From assembly GCA_017640505.1 (NCBI GenBank), contig JAEPQO010000004.1, forward strand, positions 124,001 to 188,000: a stretch of 64,000 nt of DNA, read 5' to 3'. Source of the stretch: Rhodospirillales bacterium. Lineage in GTDB: Bacteria; Pseudomonadota; Alphaproteobacteria; Rhodospirillales; Casp-alpha2. This document shows, in pieces, positions 16,468-26,632 of the stretch (the stretch's first letter is position 1; every line of letters starts with the position of its first letter). A model generated the notes under the pieces. That model was not told the DNA's origin and searched no databases. It saw only the letters and a program-made list of their open reading frames with translations. The position numbers and the translations under genes are program-made.

Positions 16468-18429
16468 ATGGCGATCCACGCAGAGCGCAACGACGAAGGC
16501 GATTACGACAGCGCCAGCCCGGGCTTCGGCGACCGCACGTTCATGGGCGGGCTCAGCCTGGGGGCCCGGTCGTGGCTGTATTTCTTCGCCTGCCTGCTCG
16601 CCGCGGCGGCATTCGGTGCGCTTTATTTCCATGTCGATCAGCGTCTCGACCAGGCCTTGCAGAGCCTGCAACGCGCGGCACGGATCGATGAACTGGCCAA
16701 TACCGTCGAACGCGGCACGTACAGCCTGCAGGCGCGCCAGCGGAAGTTCCTGCTCACCCGCGACACCGAAATCGCCGACGGCTTCTCCGCCGATCTCGCC
16801 GACGTATCCGCGGCCTTGGACGAACTATTCAGCTATCCCCAGGCGCAACCACTGGCACAGCATGTCACGACGATCCGCGACGGCCTGGTACAATACGACC
16901 AGCAGTTCCAGACCTTCCTCAATGCCGAACGCGAAATCGGCGCGAACAGCGATGACGGACTGAGCGCGCAACTGCGCCGCACCTCCGCCAACCTGCGGGC
17001 CGCGTTTCGCGAAAGCGGCAACGCCAACCTGATCAACCAGGTCGAACGTATCGACCAGCAGGGCGAAGAGACGATCCTGTCCGGTTCCAAGAAAGGCGTC
17101 GAAGAAATCAGCAAGCGGTATGAGGCGCTGCATGCCTTCGTCGACGCAGCAAGCCTCGAACCCGCGCAAAAGGACCGGATCGACGAACTGCTCAAGGTGC
17201 ACGAAACGCAGATGCTTTCCATCATCAATGCCCGGTTCGAACTGGCGGATCAGACGCGCCGGTTTGAAGAGCTGTTCGATTACTTCGTCCCCAGCCTGAC
17301 GGGACTAGCCGGATTCTCGGAACGGCTTCGGATTCAGGCGGCAGCAGACGTCCGTAACATGCAGTTGTTCGCGCGATACACCATTGCCGGTGGCTCGCTG
17401 GCGATCATCCTCTGGCTGTTCTTCTTCGGCCTGCTGCTGATTAAGAGCCTGAGCGGGCCGGCAAGGCGGATCGCGGACGCGACGGAGCGGATCGCGCGCG
17501 GCGCAAGTCACGTTTCGGTTCCGGCACAGGGCAACAAGGACGACTTCGGACGCATTGCCCGCATGCTGGACGGCTGGGCGGATACGATCATCGAGGCCGA
17601 TCAGCTGAGGAACGATCTGGAGCGGACGCGCGACCGGCTGCACCAGGCGCTGGGCGACGCGGACGAAGCCGCGAACCGCGCCCATGTCGCCGAACAGCGC
17701 GCCGAACGTGCCGAACGCAAGCTCGAGGAAGAGCCTTTGGCACTGCCTGCCCCCGAGCCGGCACCTGCGCCGCAACCCGAGCCGGAAGCGGCCGAAGAAC
17801 CGGCACCTCGGCGATCCCAGCGCCAGCGCCCGATCCCGGCCCTGGACATCGGCGATGTCACCCAGGGCGGCGCCATCTCATCGGTCAGCCAGCAGCTTCA
17901 GAATTTCACGCAGTACGTCACTGCCGCCGCCAACGACGTGGAGCGGACGGAAGCCCTGATCAAGGGCATCGATCAGATGACCGTTCTGGTCGACGATATC
18001 TCGGAACTGGTGATGACGATCCGCGATCAAAGCAACCTGCTCGCCTTCCGTTCGCCCGGCAAGGAAGCCGCGCGCGAGGCGGAACGGGACGGCGATGATA
18101 ATCTGGTGGCTTTTTCGTCGGAACGCCGCACAAGCGATGCCGACCGGGTGTATGCGCAGCGCTTCGACCATCTGCGCGAAGCCACCGATCAGACCGAGCG
18201 GACGGCGCACCGGATCAAGAACACGCTGGCCGAAGTGAGTCAGATCGCCCGCGAAATCGCCGAGACCGCATCGCATCAGGCCCTGGACGCAACGCACCGG
18301 CTGCTCAATCAGTCGGAGTACCTGCAGAACATGCTGGACGATATCCTGAGCCGGGTACACCCGGCGAAACCCGGGGCGCTGTCGGAACAGCGCGAACCCA
18401 GGCGGTCGAACGACGACCCGTTCGCGTAA
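16468..18429 (+). CDS. HAMP protein resembling a chemoreceptor, tip degenerate
   Basis: A 653-aa membrane protein: TM1 about residues 33-53, a long helical periplasmic sensor of about 250 residues, TM2 about 308-330, a HAMP domain, a Pro/Ala/Glu-rich linker (PAPEPAPAPQPEPEAAEEPA) and a coiled-coil output domain. The output resembles an MCP signalling helix up to the tip (IRDQSNLLAF matching I.DQTNLLAL), but the invariant NAA-EAARAGE-GRGFAVVA core is replaced by RSPGKEAAREAERDGDDNLV. Classical CheA/CheW coupling is therefore doubtful. No che genes are nearby. The gene stands alone, divergent from NUDIX. Confidence 0.75.
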   Translation: MAIHAERNDEGDYDSASPGFGDRTFMGGLSLGARSWLYFFACLLAAAAFGALYFHVDQRLDQALQSLQRAARIDELANTVERGTYSLQARQRKFLLTRDTEIADGFSADLADVSAALDELFSYPQAQPLAQHVTTIRDGLVQYDQQFQTFLNAEREIGANSDDGLSAQLRRTSANLRAAFRESGNANLINQVERIDQQGEETILSGSKKGVEEISKRYEALHAFVDAASLEPAQKDRIDELLKVHETQMLSIINARFELADQTRRFEELFDYFVPSLTGLAGFSERLRIQAAADVRNMQLFARYTIAGGSLAIILWLFFFGLLLIKSLSGPARRIADATERIARGASHVSVPAQGNKDDFGRIARMLDGWADTIIEADQLRNDLERTRDRLHQALGDADEAANRAHVAEQRAERAERKLEEEPLALPAPEPAPAPQPEPEAAEEPAPRRSQRQRPIPALDIGDVTQGGAISSVSQQLQNFTQYVTAAANDVERTEALIKGIDQMTVLVDDISELVMTIRDQSNLLAFRSPGKEAAREAERDGDDNLVAFSSERRTSDADRVYAQRFDHLREATDQTERTAHRIKNTLAEVSQIAREIAETASHQALDATHRLLNQSEYLQNMLDDILSRVHPAKPGALSEQREPRRSNDDPFA

Positions 18430-18453
18430 TCAGGTGGACGACGCCCCGTTCGC

Positions 18454-19647
18454 CTAAGCCATGAGCGCAGCGACACCCGGCAGCGATTTCCCTTCGATCC
18501 ATTCCAGGAACGCCCCGCCCGCAGCGGAAACATAGGAAAAACCGTCTTCGGCTCCAGCACCTGCGAGTGCCGCCACCGTATCGCCGCCGCCCGCGACCGA
18601 GAGCAGGCTGCCGGCGCCGGTCAGCTCGGCCACTGTCTGTGCAACTGCATTCGTCCCGGTGTCGAACGGCTTGACCTCGAACGCGCCGAGCGGGCCGTTC
18701 CAGAGAACCGTCTTCGCGGACTTCAGGCGTTCCTGAAGATCGGTAATGCTTTTCGGTCCGATATCCAGGATCATCATGTCATCCGGTACGTCTGACAGTG
18801 CAACGGTTTTTGACGCAGCGCCGTCCTCGAACTTGTCGGCAACGACGGCATCCAGGGGTAGCACGATTTCGCAGCCGGCATTCGCCGCCGTGTCGACGAT
18901 GGCGCGCGCCTCGGCCGCCATCTCCTTTTCACAGAGCGAGTTTCCGATCCCGACGCCATTGGCATAAAGGAAAGTATTCGCCATGCCCCCGCCGATGACG
19001 ATCTGATCGACTTTTTCGGACAGGTGCCCTAGCACCGCCATCTTTGTCGACACCTTGGCACCGCCGACGACCGCGATGACCGGATGCGCCGGCGTTTCCA
19101 GCGCCCCCGTCAACGCCTCGATCTCGGCTTGCATCAGACGCCCCGCCGCCGACGGGAGCAGATGCGTGATTCCCTCGGTCGAGGCATGCGCACGGTGCGC
19201 GACGGAAAAAGCATCAGACACGAACGCATCGCCGTTGGCGGCAAGCGCCTTGGCAAAATCCGGATCGTTCTTTTCCTCGCCCGCATGGAAGCGCAGGTTT
19301 TCAAGCATCACGAAACCGCCAGCCGGCGCCGCGTCAATCACGGCGGCCGCTTCTTCGCCGATGCAGTCCGGTGCAAACGCAACGTCTTTGCCGGCAATGC
19401 TGGCGAGCCCTTCGGCGACGGGACGCAGGCTCATCTCCGGCTTCACCTCGCCTTTCGGACGGCCGAAGTGCGAAATGATCACGACCTTGGCGCCTTTGTC
19501 CGCGAGTTCGTTCAACGTTTCCAGCGCGCGGTCGATCCGCGTCGTATCCGTGATCCGGCCATCGCGCATCGGCACGTTGAAGTCAACGCGGACCAGAACC
19601 CGCTTACCGGCGACATCGAGATCGTTGAGCGTTTTTAGATGAGACAT
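18454..19647 (-). CDS. pgk: Phosphoglycerate kinase
   Basis: A 397-aa glycolytic/gluconeogenic enzyme converting 1,3-bisphosphoglycerate and ADP to 3-phosphoglycerate and ATP. Signatures are [46 protein letters not shown] and the C-terminal [14 protein letters not shown] start it at the ATG at 19647, preceded by AGAAGG at good spacing; the frame is open to 19698 without similarity. It follows a lysE-type gene by 26 bases, not gap or fba as in many genomes. Confidence 0.95.
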   Translation of the reverse strand: MSHLKTLNDLDVAGKRVLVRVDFNVPMRDGRITDTTRIDRALETLNELADKGAKVVIISHFGRPKGEVKPEMSLRPVAEGLASIAGKDVAFAPDCIGEEAAAVIDAAPAGGFVMLENLRFHAGEEKNDPDFAKALAANGDAFVSDAFSVAHRAHASTEGITHLLPSAAGRLMQAEIEALTGALETPAHPVIAVVGGAKVSTKMAVLGHLSEKVDQIVIGGGMANTFLYANGVGIGNSLCEKEMAAEARAIVDTAANAGCEIVLPLDAVVADKFEDGAASKTVALSDVPDDMMILDIGPKSITDLQERLKSAKTVLWNGPLGAFEVKPFDTGTNAVAQTVAELTGAGSLLSVAGGGDTVAALAGAGAEDGFSYVSAAGGAFLEWIEGKSLPGVAALMA

Positions 19648-19673
19648 ATGTACCTTCTTGAAGCTTGTTGAAG

Positions 19674-20303
19674 TCAGTTTCTCGCGGCAGCCGAACACCC
19701 GGCGGCGATCATCAGCGACCCCGCGGCACGGTTGATATGGCGCACGGCACTTTCGGTGCGAAACAGGCGGCGGGCTTGCATGCCCAACAGCGCATACCCG
19801 ACGAGAACACCGACCAATACCGAGAGCACCGTTATGACGACCGCAAGCCCGTCACCGAAAGCGATCGTCTCCAGATCAATGAATGTCGGCAGAAAACTGA
19901 GGTAGAAGATGATCACCTTCGGGTTACCCAAGGCCAAAAACAGGCCGCCGGCGTATGCCCGGACCTGACTGAGCCTTGGTGCATCGACGCCCGGTGAACC
20001 GGCCGGAGGTAACGCGCAGACAGGCTGACGCCACGCCTTTACGCCCAGATAGATCAGGTAGGCGGCACCCGCCCAGCGTACGACGATGAAGAGCTCGCCA
20101 AGCATCCCCGCGACCATGCTCAATCCGAGGAGCGCAAACAGCACGTATATGAGATCGCCGCTGGCAATACCCAGGATAAACGGCAGTGTCGAGCGGAACC
20201 CGAATGCGGCCGATCTGGCGACGGTTGCGATTACACCCGGCCCCGGCGCCACCATCCAAAGGAAACTGGCCATCGCAAGCGCGAGAACAATACCGATGCT
20301 CAT
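19674..20303 (-). CDS. LysE-family translocator
   Basis: A 209-aa inner-membrane exporter of the LysE/RhtB family with about six hydrophobic segments. Diagnostic motifs are [15 protein letters not shown] near the N-terminus (family PGP motif), [11 protein letters not shown] and [16 protein letters not shown]. It probably exports an amino acid; the substrate is unresolved. It ends 26 bases before pgk on the same strand, so cotranscription is possible but functionally unexplained. Confidence 0.87.
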   Translation of the reverse strand: MSIGIVLALAMASFLWMVAPGPGVIATVARSAAFGFRSTLPFILGIASGDLIYVLFALLGLSMVAGMLGELFIVVRWAGAAYLIYLGVKAWRQPVCALPPAGSPGVDAPRLSQVRAYAGGLFLALGNPKVIIFYLSFLPTFIDLETIAFGDGLAVVITVLSVLVGVLVGYALLGMQARRLFRTESAVRHINRAAGSLMIAAGCSAAARN

Positions 20304-20381
20304 TTGCCTTCAGCCAACCACAGGTTTCAGATGACGGCTTGTATAGCGGTCAGTTGACCTCTTTGCCAGAATTTCGAGATC

Positions 20382-21572
20382 TTAGTTTGCCTGTAAAGCT
20401 TTCAGACTCTCTCGCGCCTCTTCCGCCTTTTCCGTCTCGCCGAGCACGTCATAGGCACGGATCAGACGCTCCCACCCAGCGGGATCATTGGGATTTTCTT
20501 CAAGCTTCTCCGCAAGCCGCTCGACCATGGAGCGGATGAAAGCCTGGCGATCCTCTGCCGTCATTTCCTGCGCCGCGCGAACCTGTTCCTGTGTCGGACC
20601 GGGAACTACCGGTGCAGCCGCGCTCTCACCGGATGACGGGGCTTCCTTGGGCAAGCTATCGGCAACGCCTTCCGCCAGCTTTTTCGCCGTTTCGCTCGGC
20701 TCGATCGCCGCCGCATCGAAACCGCCATCCCGGGCGGCGCGCGCGATCTGATCGCGGATTGCGGCGACAAACGGCGCGTCGGCGGGCTGGAATGCCAGGA
20801 GATCGGTCCAGATCTGAGCCGCCCCCTCAAGATCGCCCCCCATGGCCTTGTCGAGACCAATATAAAACCAGGGCTTCGGCAGCAGCGGGTTCTTGTCACG
20901 GGCTTCCAGGAAATCAGCGAAGATTTCCGGTGTAAACGTGCCTTCGCGGGCCATTAGCCGGGCCTCTGCCCAGTCGGCCAGCAGCTCCGGGTCCCGGTTC
21001 GTCAATTCGACGGCGCGCTGATAGGCCGCAGCGGCTTGCCGAGAATCACCGGTATTGGCATAGGTCCGGCCAAGCAAAATCCAGCCGCGCGGGTCGTCCG
21101 GGTTTTCGCGCAAACGGTCCTGAAGCCGCGCCGCCAGTTGTTGCATGCTCTGGCCCTCGACGCTGGCGGCACTCTGCGTATTATGCTGATCCGTCCTTTC
21201 CGCCAGCGGAAAGTCGGGCATGCCCGGCGAACCCGTCTGAAGATAAAATACGAGCGCCGCCAGGGGCGCGGTCAGCACGGCGGCGACGATCATCGCCTTA
21301 CCCTTGCCGGACGCGGCACTTTGCGCGTCCTCGCCCTCGGCGTCGTCGGCAGCGGCGAGCAGACGGCGCTGGATTTCGAGACGCGCCGCATCCGCTTCGG
21401 CACCGCCGATACGGCCTTCGGCCTGATCCCGGTCCAGTTCCACCAACTGGTCCTTGTAAACGTTAACGTCGTATTCCGCGCGTCGCGCGGCAGATGCGTA
21501 CCCGCGCAACTGCGGCACGAGCAGCAGGGCAACAACCACGATTGTCATCAGTCCGGCAAGCACCCAGAACAT
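20382..21572 (-). CDS. ccmI: Cytochrome c biogenesis protein CcmI (CycH)
   Basis: A 396-aa apocytochrome chaperone subunit. Two N-terminal membrane segments (residues about 1-22 and 95-113) flank a cytoplasmic leucine-zipper-like helix (YDVNVYKDQLVELDRDQAEG), and the periplasmic part carries TPR repeats (GWILLGRTYANTGDSRQAAAAY and similar). A second TPR-like block lies at the C-terminus after a linker. The start shares one base with the ccmH stop (TGATG). It is the last gene of ccmABCDEFGHI; no terminator was seen after it. Confidence 0.92.
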   Translation of the reverse strand: MFWVLAGLMTIVVVALLLVPQLRGYASAARRAEYDVNVYKDQLVELDRDQAEGRIGGAEADAARLEIQRRLLAAADDAEGEDAQSAASGKGKAMIVAAVLTAPLAALVFYLQTGSPGMPDFPLAERTDQHNTQSAASVEGQSMQQLAARLQDRLRENPDDPRGWILLGRTYANTGDSRQAAAAYQRAVELTNRDPELLADWAEARLMAREGTFTPEIFADFLEARDKNPLLPKPWFYIGLDKAMGGDLEGAAQIWTDLLAFQPADAPFVAAIRDQIARAARDGGFDAAAIEPSETAKKLAEGVADSLPKEAPSSGESAAAPVVPGPTQEQVRAAQEMTAEDRQAFIRSMVERLAEKLEENPNDPAGWERLIRAYDVLGETEKAEEARESLKALQAN

Positions 21573-22042
21573 CAGGACTTATCCTCATCCAGCAGCTGGG
21601 CGAGTTTCTTCTTCTCGGCCTCGCTCAGGGATTGCGCACGTCCGTCGGGCGCTGCCGCCACATTCTTGTTCCGGAAGAACATGAAGGCCGCGAAGATCCC
21701 GAACAGCACGAGCGCCGCCGGACCGAACCAAAGCGCGTATGTCTTCAGCTTAAACGGCGGGTTCAGCAGAACGAAATCGCCATAGCGCGACACCACGTAA
21801 TCGATCACTTCCTGATTGGTGTCGCCGGCAACAATCCGTTCACGCACGAGAACGCGAAGGTCCCGGGCAAGATCGGCATCCGAGTCGTCTATCGACTGGT
21901 TCTGACAGACGAGACACCGTAGATCCTTACCGACTTCGCGGGCGCGGGCCTCCAGCGCCGGGTCGTCGAGGATCTCGTCCGGCTGCACGGCCAACGCCGG
22001 CAGCGAGATAAGCATTGCCAATGCGAAGATAAACCACTTCAT
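21572..22042 (-). CDS. ccmH: Cytochrome c biogenesis protein CcmH (CycL)
   Basis: A 156-aa membrane-anchored periplasmic thioredoxin-like reductant for apocytochrome c. It has a signal peptide, the LRCLVCQNQSI active-site motif (two redox cysteines) and DSDADLARDLR, then a C-terminal membrane anchor (WFGPAALVLFGIFAAFMFF). It works with CcmG and CcmI in haem ligation. Overlaps ccmG by four bases (ATGA) and ccmI by one. Confidence 0.95.
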   Translation of the reverse strand: MKWFIFALAMLISLPALAVQPDEILDDPALEARAREVGKDLRCLVCQNQSIDDSDADLARDLRVLVRERIVAGDTNQEVIDYVVSRYGDFVLLNPPFKLKTYALWFGPAALVLFGIFAAFMFFRNKNVAAAPDGRAQSLSEAEKKKLAQLLDEDKS

Positions 22043-22584
22043 TCGCCCTGCCCCCGCAGGTGTTCGATCAATGGATTCAGCGTTCCCGACCAGACTTTCT
22101 CATCGATGGGGCCAACGTGCTTGTAACGGATGATGCCCTGCTTATCGACAACGAAGGTCTCCGGCGCGCCGGTCACACCGAAAGCGATGGCCGCTTTAGA
22201 CTTTGGATCGTCCCCGGCGAGCGTATAAGGGTCACCATGACGCCTGAGCCACTGCGGTCCTGCCGTACGGTTCGGCTCGCGCCAGTCGATGCCGTGGATC
22301 GGCACCCAACCGTTTTCCTTGATCTTCATCAGGAACGGATGCTCGACCCGGCATGCCACGCACCACGAGCCAAAAACGTTGACCAACGATACCTCGCCCC
22401 TGAGGTCCGTGTTCGCGAACCCCTTTTCGTCGCGCCCTTCCAGTCCCGCGAGGTTAAACGCGGGCACCGGTTTGCCTTCCAGCATGTTCGGCAGCTTCTG
22501 CGGATCGAGTGTCAGGCCGATCGCAAGGTAGACACCGATGACCAGAAACGCGGCGAGCGGCAGGATATAGAAAAGACGCTTCAT
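22039..22584 (-). CDS. ccmG: Thiol:disulfide interchange protein CcmG (DsbE)
   Basis: A 181-aa membrane-tethered periplasmic thioredoxin that keeps apocytochrome c cysteines reduced. The N-terminal anchor is followed by a thioredoxin fold with active site WCVACRVEH and the family segment GVTGAPETFVVD including the cis-proline. Lies ten bases after ccmF and overlaps ccmH by four bases. Confidence 0.94.
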   Translation of the reverse strand: MKRLFYILPLAAFLVIGVYLAIGLTLDPQKLPNMLEGKPVPAFNLAGLEGRDEKGFANTDLRGEVSLVNVFGSWCVACRVEHPFLMKIKENGWVPIHGIDWREPNRTAGPQWLRRHGDPYTLAGDDPKSKAAIAFGVTGAPETFVVDKQGIIRYKHVGPIDEKVWSGTLNPLIEHLRGQGE

Positions 22585-22594
22585 GCCGGGTCCG

Positions 22595-24583
22595 TTATTC
22601 CGCCGGTTGTGCGCCGGCAGGCACAGCAGAGCGTTTGGGCGCGCCGATCCGGAAACGTCGATCCGAAAGCGATAGCGCGCCGCCCAGGACCATAGTCAGC
22701 GAGCCGATCCACATCCAGGCGACAAGCGGATTGAAATATATGCGCGTCACGTAGGAACCATCGCTCTTACTATCGCCGACAACGGCATAAAGATCGCCGG
22801 AGAGCAGCGTGTGAATGCCGGCCTCGGTCGTCGGCATCTGGCGCACGGTATAGACCCGCTTTTCCGGGAACAACTGCGCCACCACGTCGCCGTCCTTGCT
22901 GACGGTGAAACGCGCTTCGGTCGTCAGATAATTCGGCCCCTGTTTTTCCGCAGCGCCGTCGAAGCGGAATTCGTAGCCGGATACGGTCACGGTCTCGCCC
23001 GGCCGCATGGACTGAACACTCTCTACCTTCCATGCCCCGGCGCCGGTGACGCCGAACACGGCAAGCGCGAGCCCGAAGTGCGCCAGCGTCATCCCCCACG
23101 TCGCACGCGGCTGGTTGACAAGGCGACGCAGCGATTGGCCAAGCGGCAGGCGGAATAGGCGGATACGTTCGGCAAGCTCGATCAAGGTACCGATCGCCAG
23201 CCACGAGCCGATGGCGACACCAACGATCCCCCAGGGGGACTGGCCGCTCTGCCAAACCCAGGTGGCGACAGCGAGAGCAAATGCTGCGACGAACGCGAGC
23301 CACAATGTTTTCAGCGCGCGCGCCAGATCGCCCCGCTTCCACGCCAGCAGCGGGCCGACGGCCATGGCAGCAACCATCGGCGTCATCAGCGGAATGAACA
23401 CCGCGTTGAAGAACGGCGCGCCGACGGAAATCTTGTCCTGCCCGTTCGAGATTGCGTCGATAAACAGCGGATAGAGCGTCCCCAGCAACACCACGCCCGC
23501 TGCCGTACCCATCAACAAGTTGTTGAGCAGCAGCGCACCCTCGCGCGAGATCGGCTGAAACAGCCCGGTGCTTTTAAGCTGCGGCGCGCGCCAGGCATAA
23601 AGCGCAAACGAGCCACCAATGACGATCAGCAACAGGATAAGGATGAACACACCGCGCTCGGGGTCGGTCGCAAAAGCGTGCACTGACGTCAGCACGCCCG
23701 ATCGCACGAGGAACGTGCCCAGCAGCGAAAACGAAAATGCGACGATGGCGAGGAAGATGGTCCACGACTTCATGGTGTCGCGTTTCTCGACGACGACACA
23801 GGAATGCAGAAGCGCGGTCCCGATCAGCCACGGCATGAAGGACGCGTTCTCGACCGGATCCCAGAACCAGAATCCGCCCCAGCCGAGTTCGTAATAGGCC
23901 CACCATGACCCGAGCGCGATCCCGCCCGTCAGGAAACACCACGCCGCCAGCGTCCACGGCCGGACCCAGCGTGCCCACGCCGCGTCGACACGTCCCTCGA
24001 TCAGGGCAGCGATCGCGAACGAGAACGCCATCGAGAACCCGACGTACCCCAGGTAGAGCATCGGCGGATGGAACGCGAGGCCCGGGTCCTGCAGCAGCGG
24101 ATTCAGGTCCTGCCCGTCCTGCGCCGGCGGGAACATACGCTCGAACGGATTGGAGGTCAGCAGGATGAACAGATAGAAGCCGATCGCCACTAGTGCCTGA
24201 ATACTGAGTGCTCGCGCCTTGAGCGCCGGGGGCAGGTAACGACCGAAAAGCGCGACGGCGGCGCCAAAGATCGCGAGAATCAAAACCCATAGGAGCATCG
24301 AACCTTCGTGATTCCCCCACACGCCCGAAATCTTGTAGAGCATCGGCTTCGCGGAATGGGAATTTTGGACCACGTTCACCAGCGAGAAATCGGACGTCAC
24401 GTAGGCGTAGGTCAGACATCCGAAACTGATGGCGACGAGAACGAACTGAACGACGGAAGACTGGTCGGCGAACCGCATCCACGAAATCTGCCCCCGGTGC
24501 GCGCCGACAAGCGGAACGACCCCTTGCAGGCAGGCAACCGTGAGCGCGAGGATCAGCGCAAAATGTCCAAGTTCGGCAATCAA
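22595..24583 (-). CDS. ccmF: Cytochrome c haem lyase subunit CcmF
   Basis: A large polytopic membrane protein of about 662 aa that attaches haem to apocytochrome c with CcmH and CcmI. The tryptophan-rich WWD motif is [14 protein letters not shown], with flanking periplasmic histidines as haem ligands. I place the start at the TTG at 24583: AGGGAG lies six bases upstream, it gives the family N-terminus (M)[10 protein letters not shown], and it overlaps ccmE by four bases (TTGA). An in-frame GTG at 24601 is the alternative. Confidence 0.94.
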   Translation of the reverse strand: MIAELGHFALILALTVACLQGVVPLVGAHRGQISWMRFADQSSVVQFVLVAISFGCLTYAYVTSDFSLVNVVQNSHSAKPMLYKISGVWGNHEGSMLLWVLILAIFGAAVALFGRYLPPALKARALSIQALVAIGFYLFILLTSNPFERMFPPAQDGQDLNPLLQDPGLAFHPPMLYLGYVGFSMAFSFAIAALIEGRVDAAWARWVRPWTLAAWCFLTGGIALGSWWAYYELGWGGFWFWDPVENASFMPWLIGTALLHSCVVVEKRDTMKSWTIFLAIVAFSFSLLGTFLVRSGVLTSVHAFATDPERGVFILILLLIVIGGSFALYAWRAPQLKSTGLFQPISREGALLLNNLLMGTAAGVVLLGTLYPLFIDAISNGQDKISVGAPFFNAVFIPLMTPMVAAMAVGPLLAWKRGDLARALKTLWLAFVAAFALAVATWVWQSGQSPWGIVGVAIGSWLAIGTLIELAERIRLFRLPLGQSLRRLVNQPRATWGMTLAHFGLALAVFGVTGAGAWKVESVQSMRPGETVTVSGYEFRFDGAAEKQGPNYLTTEARFTVSKDGDVVAQLFPEKRVYTVRQMPTTEAGIHTLLSGDLYAVVGDSKSDGSYVTRIYFNPLVAWMWIGSLTMVLGGALSLSDRRFRIGAPKRSAVPAGAQPAE

Positions 24584-25017
24584 TTTTCGCTCCCTTGCCA
24601 CTGGCCCGACTTCTTGATCGCATCGGCGACCTCGGGCGGCATGTAGTTTTCGTCGTGTTTGGCCAGAACCTCGTCGGCAACGAAAACGCCGTCGACGATA
24701 CGGCCTTCGGCGACAACGCCCTGCCCCTCACGGAACAGGTCCGGGAGAATACCGGTGTAGCTGACCTTGACCACATTCGCCGTGTCGGTGACGCGGAATT
24801 GCACCGTTTCACCGCCGGACCTGTCTACGCTGCCGTCCTCGACCAGTCCGCCGAGACGGAAGCGGCGCTCGTCGGAGACTTTGCCTGCAGCGATGTCGCT
24901 CGGACTCATGAAGAAGACGATATTTTCCTCGAACGCGTTCAGGACCAGCGTAGCCGCACCGCCAAGCAGCACCAGCGCGACCAGAACGAATGTCAGTCTT
25001 TTGTGTTTACGCTTCAT
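24580..25017 (-). CDS. ccmE: Haem chaperone CcmE
   Basis: A 145-aa periplasmic haem chaperone with an N-terminal membrane anchor ([20 protein letters not shown]) and an OB-fold domain. The covalent haem-binding motif H-x3-Y is present as [13 protein letters not shown] chose the ATG at 25017 (GAGG seven bases upstream); it overlaps ccmD by 11 bases. The frame is open to 25044 without family support. Confidence 0.95.
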   Translation of the reverse strand: MKRKHKRLTFVLVALVLLGGAATLVLNAFEENIVFFMSPSDIAAGKVSDERRFRLGGLVEDGSVDRSGGETVQFRVTDTANVVKVSYTGILPDLFREGQGVVAEGRIVDGVFVADEVLAKHDENYMPPEVADAIKKSGQWQGSEN

Positions 25018-25189
25018 CCTTGTCCCTCGGCATCTGTGCTTCAATCCGCTCCAATTCGGCGCGTGTCCGCTTCAACGCTCTCAGGCTCAGGACAACCAGC
25101 CCCACCAGAACCAGCGCCGCAATACCATAGCTGGGCCATACGTAGCCCGCGTGCTTGGTCATCGAGAGAATTGTTTCTGTGTTGTTCAC
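25007..25189 (-). CDS. ccmD: Haem exporter subunit CcmD
   Basis: A 60-aa single-span membrane protein that helps release holo-CcmE from the CcmABC complex. It has the family look: [20 protein letters not shown] then a basic cytoplasmic helix ([16 protein letters not shown]). The gene starts at GTG 25189, with AGAGG seven bases upstream, 11 bases after the ccmC stop; it is hidden inside a longer open frame. An ATG at 25162 lacks a ribosome binding site. Confidence 0.9.
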   Translation of the reverse strand: MNNTETILSMTKHAGYVWPSYGIAALVLVGLVVLSLRALKRTRAELERIEAQMPRDKDEA

Positions 25190-25200
25190 GGCCAAACCTC

Positions 25201-25923
25201 TTATGCCGCTGCCTGACGATGCCGGAGCGCGCGGGTCCGGTTCGCCATCAGTTCGCGGCGAATGCGTACCAGCACCAGCCAGAAATAGTAAAGCTGGAAT
25301 GCCGCCGCCATAAGAAAGAGCGGCGTCAGCATATCCGGGTGGATCGTCGGTCCGTCCATCCGCAGCACACTTGAGGGCTGATGCAGCGTATTCCACCAGT
25401 CGACGGAAAACTTGATGATAGGCACATTGACGAATCCGACCAGAACGAGGATCGCCGATGCGCGTGCACCGCGCCCGGGCTCGTCGAACGCATCGCGGAG
25501 CGCCATGTAGCCCAGATAGAGGAAGAACAGCACGAGGACCGACGTCAAACGCGCATCCCACACCCACCATGTGCCCCACATGGGCTTGCCCCAAAGTGAG
25601 CCCGTAACCAGCGCGAGAAAGGTGAATACCGCACCGATCGGGGCCGTCGCCTTGGCAGCGACGTCGGCGAGCGCATGCTTCCAGATCATTGCCACAGCCG
25701 CCGCCACCGCCATCGCGGTATAACAGAACAGCGCCATCCACGCCGCCGGGACATGGATATACATGATCCGCACGGTGTGCCCCTGCTGGTAATCGACGGG
25801 TGACGAGAACAGCGCGAAATAGAGCCCGAATGCGAAGCACAGGATCATGGCCACCAGCAGCCACGGCTCGATACGGCGGCTCAGGCGCTGAAAGCGGGTC
25901 GGATTGGCGAAGTAATGCAGCAT
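25201..25923 (-). CDS. ccmC: Haem exporter CcmC
   Basis: A 240-aa inner-membrane protein with six hydrophobic segments that presents haem to CcmE. The WWD motif is MWGTWWVWDARLTSVL, with the conserved histidines in VRIMYIHVPAAWM and NTLHQPSS. In the correct place between ccmB and ccmD; a 43-base gap separates it from ccmB. Confidence 0.95.
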   Translation of the reverse strand: MLHYFANPTRFQRLSRRIEPWLLVAMILCFAFGLYFALFSSPVDYQQGHTVRIMYIHVPAAWMALFCYTAMAVAAAVAMIWKHALADVAAKATAPIGAVFTFLALVTGSLWGKPMWGTWWVWDARLTSVLVLFFLYLGYMALRDAFDEPGRGARASAILVLVGFVNVPIIKFSVDWWNTLHQPSSVLRMDGPTIHPDMLTPLFLMAAAFQLYYFWLVLVRIRRELMANRTRALRHRQAAA

Positions 25924-25966
25924 TGTTTTACGATGTTTCCTTGGGGTTTATAGCACCTGTGTCCAG

Positions 25967-26632
25967 CTATGCCACCGCTTCCCGCAAAGCCTGCGCTGCG
26001 GCCCATGGCGTCAGCGCCAGCGAACCGAGCAGCACGCCGCCCAGCAGCATCAGATTGGCCTTGGCGCCGGTCCCGTAAAGCACCGCATCGCCCGATCCGA
26101 CGGCAAAGATGAGCACCGGAATCAGGAGCGGCAGCACCAACAGCGACAGCAACACGCCGCCCCGCCTGGCACCCAGAACCAGTGCCGCACCAACGCTGCC
26201 CAAGAGACTCAGCACAGGCGTCCCCAGCAGCAGCGTCATCAACAGCACCGGCCAGATTTCGGTCGGTACGTTCATCATCACGAACAGCAACGGCGCGGTG
26301 ACGATCAGCGGCAATCCGGTCGTCAGCCAGTGCGCCAGCACCTTGACCAGCACCACGAATTCCAGCGCGACCGGCGACAACACGAGCAATTCCAGCGAAC
26401 CGTCCTCGTAATCTCCCATGAACATGCGATCCATTGACAGCATTGCCGCCAGAAGCGCGGCGACCCAGATCACGCCGGGACCGATGCGCGCCAGCATGTT
26501 CGGTTCCGGCCCGACGCCGAACGGAAACAGCACAACGGCAATCACGAAAAACGCGATGACCATGACGCTGTCCGCGCTCTGACGCATGGCAAGTCGCATC
26601 TCGCGCCGGAAAAGGACGGAAACAGCGTTCAT
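25967..26632 (-). CDS. ccmB: Haem exporter permease CcmB
   Basis: A 221-aa polytopic membrane subunit of the CcmABC(D) complex, which releases holo-CcmE using ATP. Family features are the N-terminal LFRREMRLAMRQ, a central MDRMFMGDYEDGSLELLVLS and LPLLIPVLIFAVG. Overlaps ccmA by four bases (ATGA). Confidence 0.94.
   Translation of the reverse strand: MNAVSVLFRREMRLAMRQSADSVMVIAFFVIAVVLFPFGVGPEPNMLARIGPGVIWVAALLAAMLSMDRMFMGDYEDGSLELLVLSPVALEFVVLVKVLAHWLTTGLPLIVTAPLLFVMMNVPTEIWPVLLMTLLLGTPVLSLLGSVGAALVLGARRGGVLLSLLVLPLLIPVLIFAVGSGDAVLYGTGAKANLMLLGGVLLGSLALTPWAAAQALREAVA

Noticed and set aside
25007-25864. 285-aa minus-strand frame
   Set aside because: Only its last 60 codons are real (ccmD); the rest is a shadow of ccmC.
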